From assembly GCA_045646925.1 (NCBI GenBank), contig JAZRLQ010000117.1, positions 1-9,037 of the forward strand: a stretch of DNA of 9,037 nucleotides, given 5' to 3'. The notes beneath the pieces are model-generated. The model worked only from the letters and a program-made list of their open reading frames with translations. It searched no databases and was not told where the DNA came from. This document shows, in pieces, positions 7,221 through 9,037 of the stretch. The number at the start of each line of letters is the position of its first letter. The first letter of the stretch is position 1. The position numbers were made by a program, and so were the translations under genes. Source of the DNA: QALR01 sp045646925. GTDB lineage: Bacteria; Bacillota; Clostridia; Oscillospirales; CAG-272.

Positions 7221-8447
7221 ATGATCGAGCTTTTATCACCTGCCGGCAATTTTGAAAAAATGAAAACGGCATTTCTGTACGGCGCGGACGCCGTATATCT
7301 CGCTTATAACCGATTCGGTATGCGCGCGGCGGCGGACAATTTCACTCTCGAGGAGCTGAACGAAGCCATTGGTTACGCGCACGCGCTGGGCAAAAAGATC
7401 TATCTTACGCTCAACACCATGCCTCGTGAATACGAATATCCCGCGCTCAGAGAATTTCTGCAGAAGCTTGCCGTTCTGGAAAACGGCGCGCCCGATGCGG
7501 CGATCGTTGCTGATATCGGCGTCATGGCTTTGGTAAAGGAGCTTTTGCCGCAGACGGAATTACATATTTCCACCCAGTCCGGCGTCGTCAGCTCTGCCGA
7601 TGCGAGAGCGTGGCAGTCCTTCGGCGCGACGAGAGTCGTTCTCGCAAGAGAGCTTTCCTTCGACGAGATCCGCGCGATCAGACAAAACATTCCCGACGAA
7701 TTGGAGATCGAAGCCTTCATCCACGGCTCCATGTGCGTGTCCTTCTCGGGCAGATGTCTGCTTTCCAACGCGCTCGTCGGAAGAGACGCGAACAGAGGCG
7801 CTTGCGCGCAGCCTTGCCGCTGGAATTATACCATCCGCGAGGAGAAGCGTCCCGATATGCCTTTCCCGATCGAAGAGCATCCGGACGGCACGTTCATTAT
7901 GAGCTCGAAGGATATGTGCATGCTGGAGCACGTGCCGGAGCTTGTCGAAAGCGGTATCACCTCCTTCAAGATCGAGGGTAGAATGAAGAGCGCGTATTAC
8001 GCGGCTGTCGTTACCAACGCTTACCGCGCGGCGATCGACGGTTATCTTGCGGATAAGGAAAACTATACTCTGGATGCGCGTTGGCTTCGCGAGCTGGATT
8101 CCGTCAGCCACAGAGAATATTGCACCGGCTATTATTACGATAAGCCGATGGAGAATGCGCAGACCTGCACGCAGCCCGGCTATCTCCGCGAAAAATCCTA
8201 TCTTGCCGTTTGCGCCGATTACGACGCAGAGACGGGGATTGCGAAATTTATCCAGAGAAACAAGGCGAAGGTCGGTGATGACGTCGAGATCATCACGCCC
8301 GGAAAATTCGGACGCGCGCTCCGTCTGGAGTCTATGAAGAACGCCGCGGGAGAGAGCGTGGAATCCGCGCCGCATCCGTTCATGGAGTTTTATGTCCCCG
8401 TTCCTTTCGAGGTGCGCAAGGGTGATATCATGCGCGGTGCGAATTAA
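7221..8447 (+). CDS. trhP: Peptidase U32 family Fe-S protein, probable tRNA U34 hydroxylation protein TrhP (YrrO/YegQ-like)
   Basis: The N-terminus ELLSPAGN (residues 3-10) and GADAVYLA (21-28) are standard for U32 proteins. The PROSITE-type signature is complete: E164-A-F-I-H-G-S-M-C172 followed by G177-R-C179-L-L-S. Cys195 and Cys199 (GACAQPC) and Cys233 (SSKDMC) follow. C172, C179, C195 and C233 have nearly the spacing of the four Fe-S cluster ligands reported for UbiU, so a 4Fe-4S cluster is likely. FKIEGRMKSAYY is another family block, and a small C-terminal domain (about 310-408) follows. Despite the name, studied members are not proteases: TrhP/YegQ makes 5-hydroxyuridine at tRNA position 34, RlhA hydroxylates 23S rRNA, and UbiU/V act in ubiquinone synthesis. 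The 408-residue length and position after mltG favour TrhP, as in B. subtilis yrrL...yrrO. The ATG at 7221 follows AAAGAAAGGA. The exact substrate is inferred, not shown. Confidence 0.87.
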   Translation: MIELLSPAGNFEKMKTAFLYGADAVYLAYNRFGMRAAADNFTLEELNEAIGYAHALGKKIYLTLNTMPREYEYPALREFLQKLAVLENGAPDAAIVADIGVMALVKELLPQTELHISTQSGVVSSADARAWQSFGATRVVLARELSFDEIRAIRQNIPDELEIEAFIHGSMCVSFSGRCLLSNALVGRDANRGACAQPCRWNYTIREEKRPDMPFPIEEHPDGTFIMSSKDMCMLEHVPELVESGITSFKIEGRMKSAYYAAVVTNAYRAAIDGYLADKENYTLDARWLRELDSVSHREYCTGYYYDKPMENAQTCTQPGYLREKSYLAVCADYDAETGIAKFIQRNKAKVGDDVEIITPGKFGRALRLESMKNAAGESVESAPHPFMEFYVPVPFEVRKGDIMRGAN

Positions 8448-8467
8448 AGAGGCGTTTCCGCGTAAAA

Positions 8468-8493
8468 AAATGAATTTCCGAGGAAATTTATTT
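8468..8493 (+). terminator. AT-rich hairpin after the U32 gene, possible weak terminator
   Basis: AAATGAATTTCC (8468-8479) pairs with GGAAATTTATTT (8482-8493), 12 bp with one G-U pair, around a very tight GA turn. An A-tract (8464-8470) begins the 5' arm, while no T-run follows the stem. It sits between the U32 stop and the pgk promoter, the expected place for a terminator, but the stem is weak. Confidence 0.35.
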
Positions 8494-8497
8494 GCGA

Positions 8498-8516
8498 AAA
8501 ATATTGCAAATATTTT
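8498..8516 (+). promoter_or_regulatory. Perfect AT-rich dyad over the pgk -35 region, possible operator
   Basis: AAAATATT (8498-8505) and AATATTTT (8509-8516) are perfect inverted repeats around GCA. The dyad covers the -35 hexamer (8504-8509) and part of the spacer, a usual place for a repressor or activator site. It does not match the Rex consensus as I remember it. AT-rich DNA makes chance symmetry easier. Confidence 0.3.
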
Positions 8517-8532
8517 GTAATCGTGATATACT
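8504..8532 (+). promoter_or_regulatory. Sigma-A-type promoter of pgk with extended -10
   Basis: TTGCAA (8504-8509, 4 of 6 to TTGACA) and TATACT (8527-8532, 5 of 6 to TATAAT) are separated by exactly 17 nt. TGA (8524-8526) precedes the -10, giving the TGn extended element. Transcription would start near 8539, leaving a leader of about 30 nt before the pgk ATG. The region is clearly more AT-rich than its surroundings. Confidence 0.75.
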
Positions 8533-8570
8533 AAAATTGTAATATTATTGTAAAGGACAGGTGTTAACCA

Positions 8571-9037
8571 ATGAACTACAACAAAAAGACTATTGAAGAC
8601 ATCGAAGTTGCCGGCAAAAAGGTTCTCGTAAGATGTGACTTTAACGTTCCGCTCAAAGACGGCGTGATCACCAGTGACAAGAGAATCGTAGAAGCGCTTC
8701 CCACCATCAAATACCTTCTCGATCAGGGCGCAAAGGTTATTCTTTGCTCTCACATGGGCAAGCCCCACAATGTTCTTACCGAAGGCTTCGGCCTCACTAA
8801 GAAGGAAAAGAAGAAAGTGGAAGATCTCCCTGTTGAAGAACAGGCTGCTGAAACCGCTAAGCTTCTCGCAAAGGCTGCAGGCGACAAGAAGAAACTCACC
8901 TTGAAGCCCGTTGCTGACCGTCTCAACGAATACCTCGGCGGCAAGGTTACCTTCGCTGAAGATATCGTTGGCGAAGACGCAAAGGCAAAGATCGCTGCTA
9001 TGAACGCAGGCGAAGCAGTTCTTCTCGAAAACGTTCG
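8571..9037 (+). CDS. pgk: Phosphoglycerate kinase, 5' part (runs off the window)
   Basis: Glycolytic enzyme moving phosphate between 1,3-bisphosphoglycerate and ADP in the cytosol. The 155 complete codons seen are the N-terminal, 3-phosphoglycerate-binding domain: VLVRCDFNVPLKDG (18-31) with D23 and N25, a conserved Arg in DKRI (R38), GAKVILCSHMGKP (53-65), LKPVADRL (111-118) and LLENV (151-155) at the edge. SHMGKP replaces the usual SHLGRP, so the basic substrate contact is Lys64. Between residues 67 and 108 there is a charged, helix-prone stretch where B. subtilis PGK has only about six residues. Codon use differs from the neighbours: every Glu is GAA and Ala is mostly GCT or GCA, as expected for a highly expressed gene. 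The start ATG at 8571 follows AAAGGACAGGTG (8552-8563) and has its own promoter, so pgk is probably a separate transcription unit. Confidence 0.96.
   Translation, partial: MNYNKKTIEDIEVAGKKVLVRCDFNVPLKDGVITSDKRIVEALPTIKYLLDQGAKVILCSHMGKPHNVLTEGFGLTKKEKKKVEDLPVEEQAAETAKLLAKAAGDKKKLTLKPVADRLNEYLGGKVTFAEDIVGEDAKAKIAAMNAGEAVLLENV

Noticed and set aside
7560..8768. 402-codon open frame on the - strand across the U32 gene and the pgk start
   Set aside because: It crosses the pgk promoter and leader and is antisense to two recognised genes, with no known motif.
1..9037. A new defence, mobile or biosynthetic system
   Set aside because: Every gene except the CPBP-like one falls into a known housekeeping family. 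There are no transposases, integrases, toxin-antitoxin pairs or direct repeats, and the gene order suits a core chromosomal region.

Overview
The window is a run of nine protein genes, all on the + strand and tightly packed, typical of a bacterial chromosome. No mobile element, CRISPR array, RNA gene or phage gene was seen. The base composition is close to balanced by eye. Purine-rich Shine-Dalgarno sites precede the genes, and GTG and TTG starts are used. The SpoIIIE-type FtsK, and a MltG-to-U32 gene order like Bacillus subtilis yrrL-yrrO, suggest an uncultured Bacillota (Clostridia-like) genome. Species cannot be told from the sequence alone, and the phylum is an inference.

Layout. Positions 3-335 hold the 3' end of uppP (undecaprenyl-diphosphate phosphatase). 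Positions 403-3174 hold an FtsK/SpoIIIE DNA translocase with a GTG start and a long acidic linker. A thymidylate kinase-family gene (3203-3877) and a DJ-1/PfpI-family gene (3897-4442) follow. Next come 5-formyltetrahydrofolate cyclo-ligase (4503-5090, TTG start), an overlapping polytopic membrane protein that looks like a degenerate CPBP (CAAX protease-like) protein (5077-5997), and the MltG endolytic transglycosylase (6068-7129). After a strong hairpin comes a U32-family Fe-S protein, probably the tRNA U34 hydroxylation factor TrhP (7221-8447). The window ends inside pgk (8571 onward), which has its own sigma-A-type extended -10 promoter.

How the genes fit together. Gaps of -14 to 91 nt from uppP to the U32 gene are compatible with one or two long transcripts. 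The common thread is growth and division: lipid carrier recycling (UppP), chromosome segregation (FtsK), dTTP and folate supply (Tmk, cyclo-ligase), glycan strand termination (MltG) and wobble tRNA modification (U32). pgk appears to be a separate, strongly expressed unit: its promoter is good, its Glu codons are all GAA, and its Ala codons avoid GCG, unlike its neighbours.

I found no convincing undescribed multi-gene system. The best leads are small: a roughly 35-residue charged insertion in PGK, an AT-rich dyad over the pgk -35 element, two stacked hairpins before the U32 gene, a CPBP-like protein lacking several motif residues, and a Tmk whose DRY motif reads TRY.
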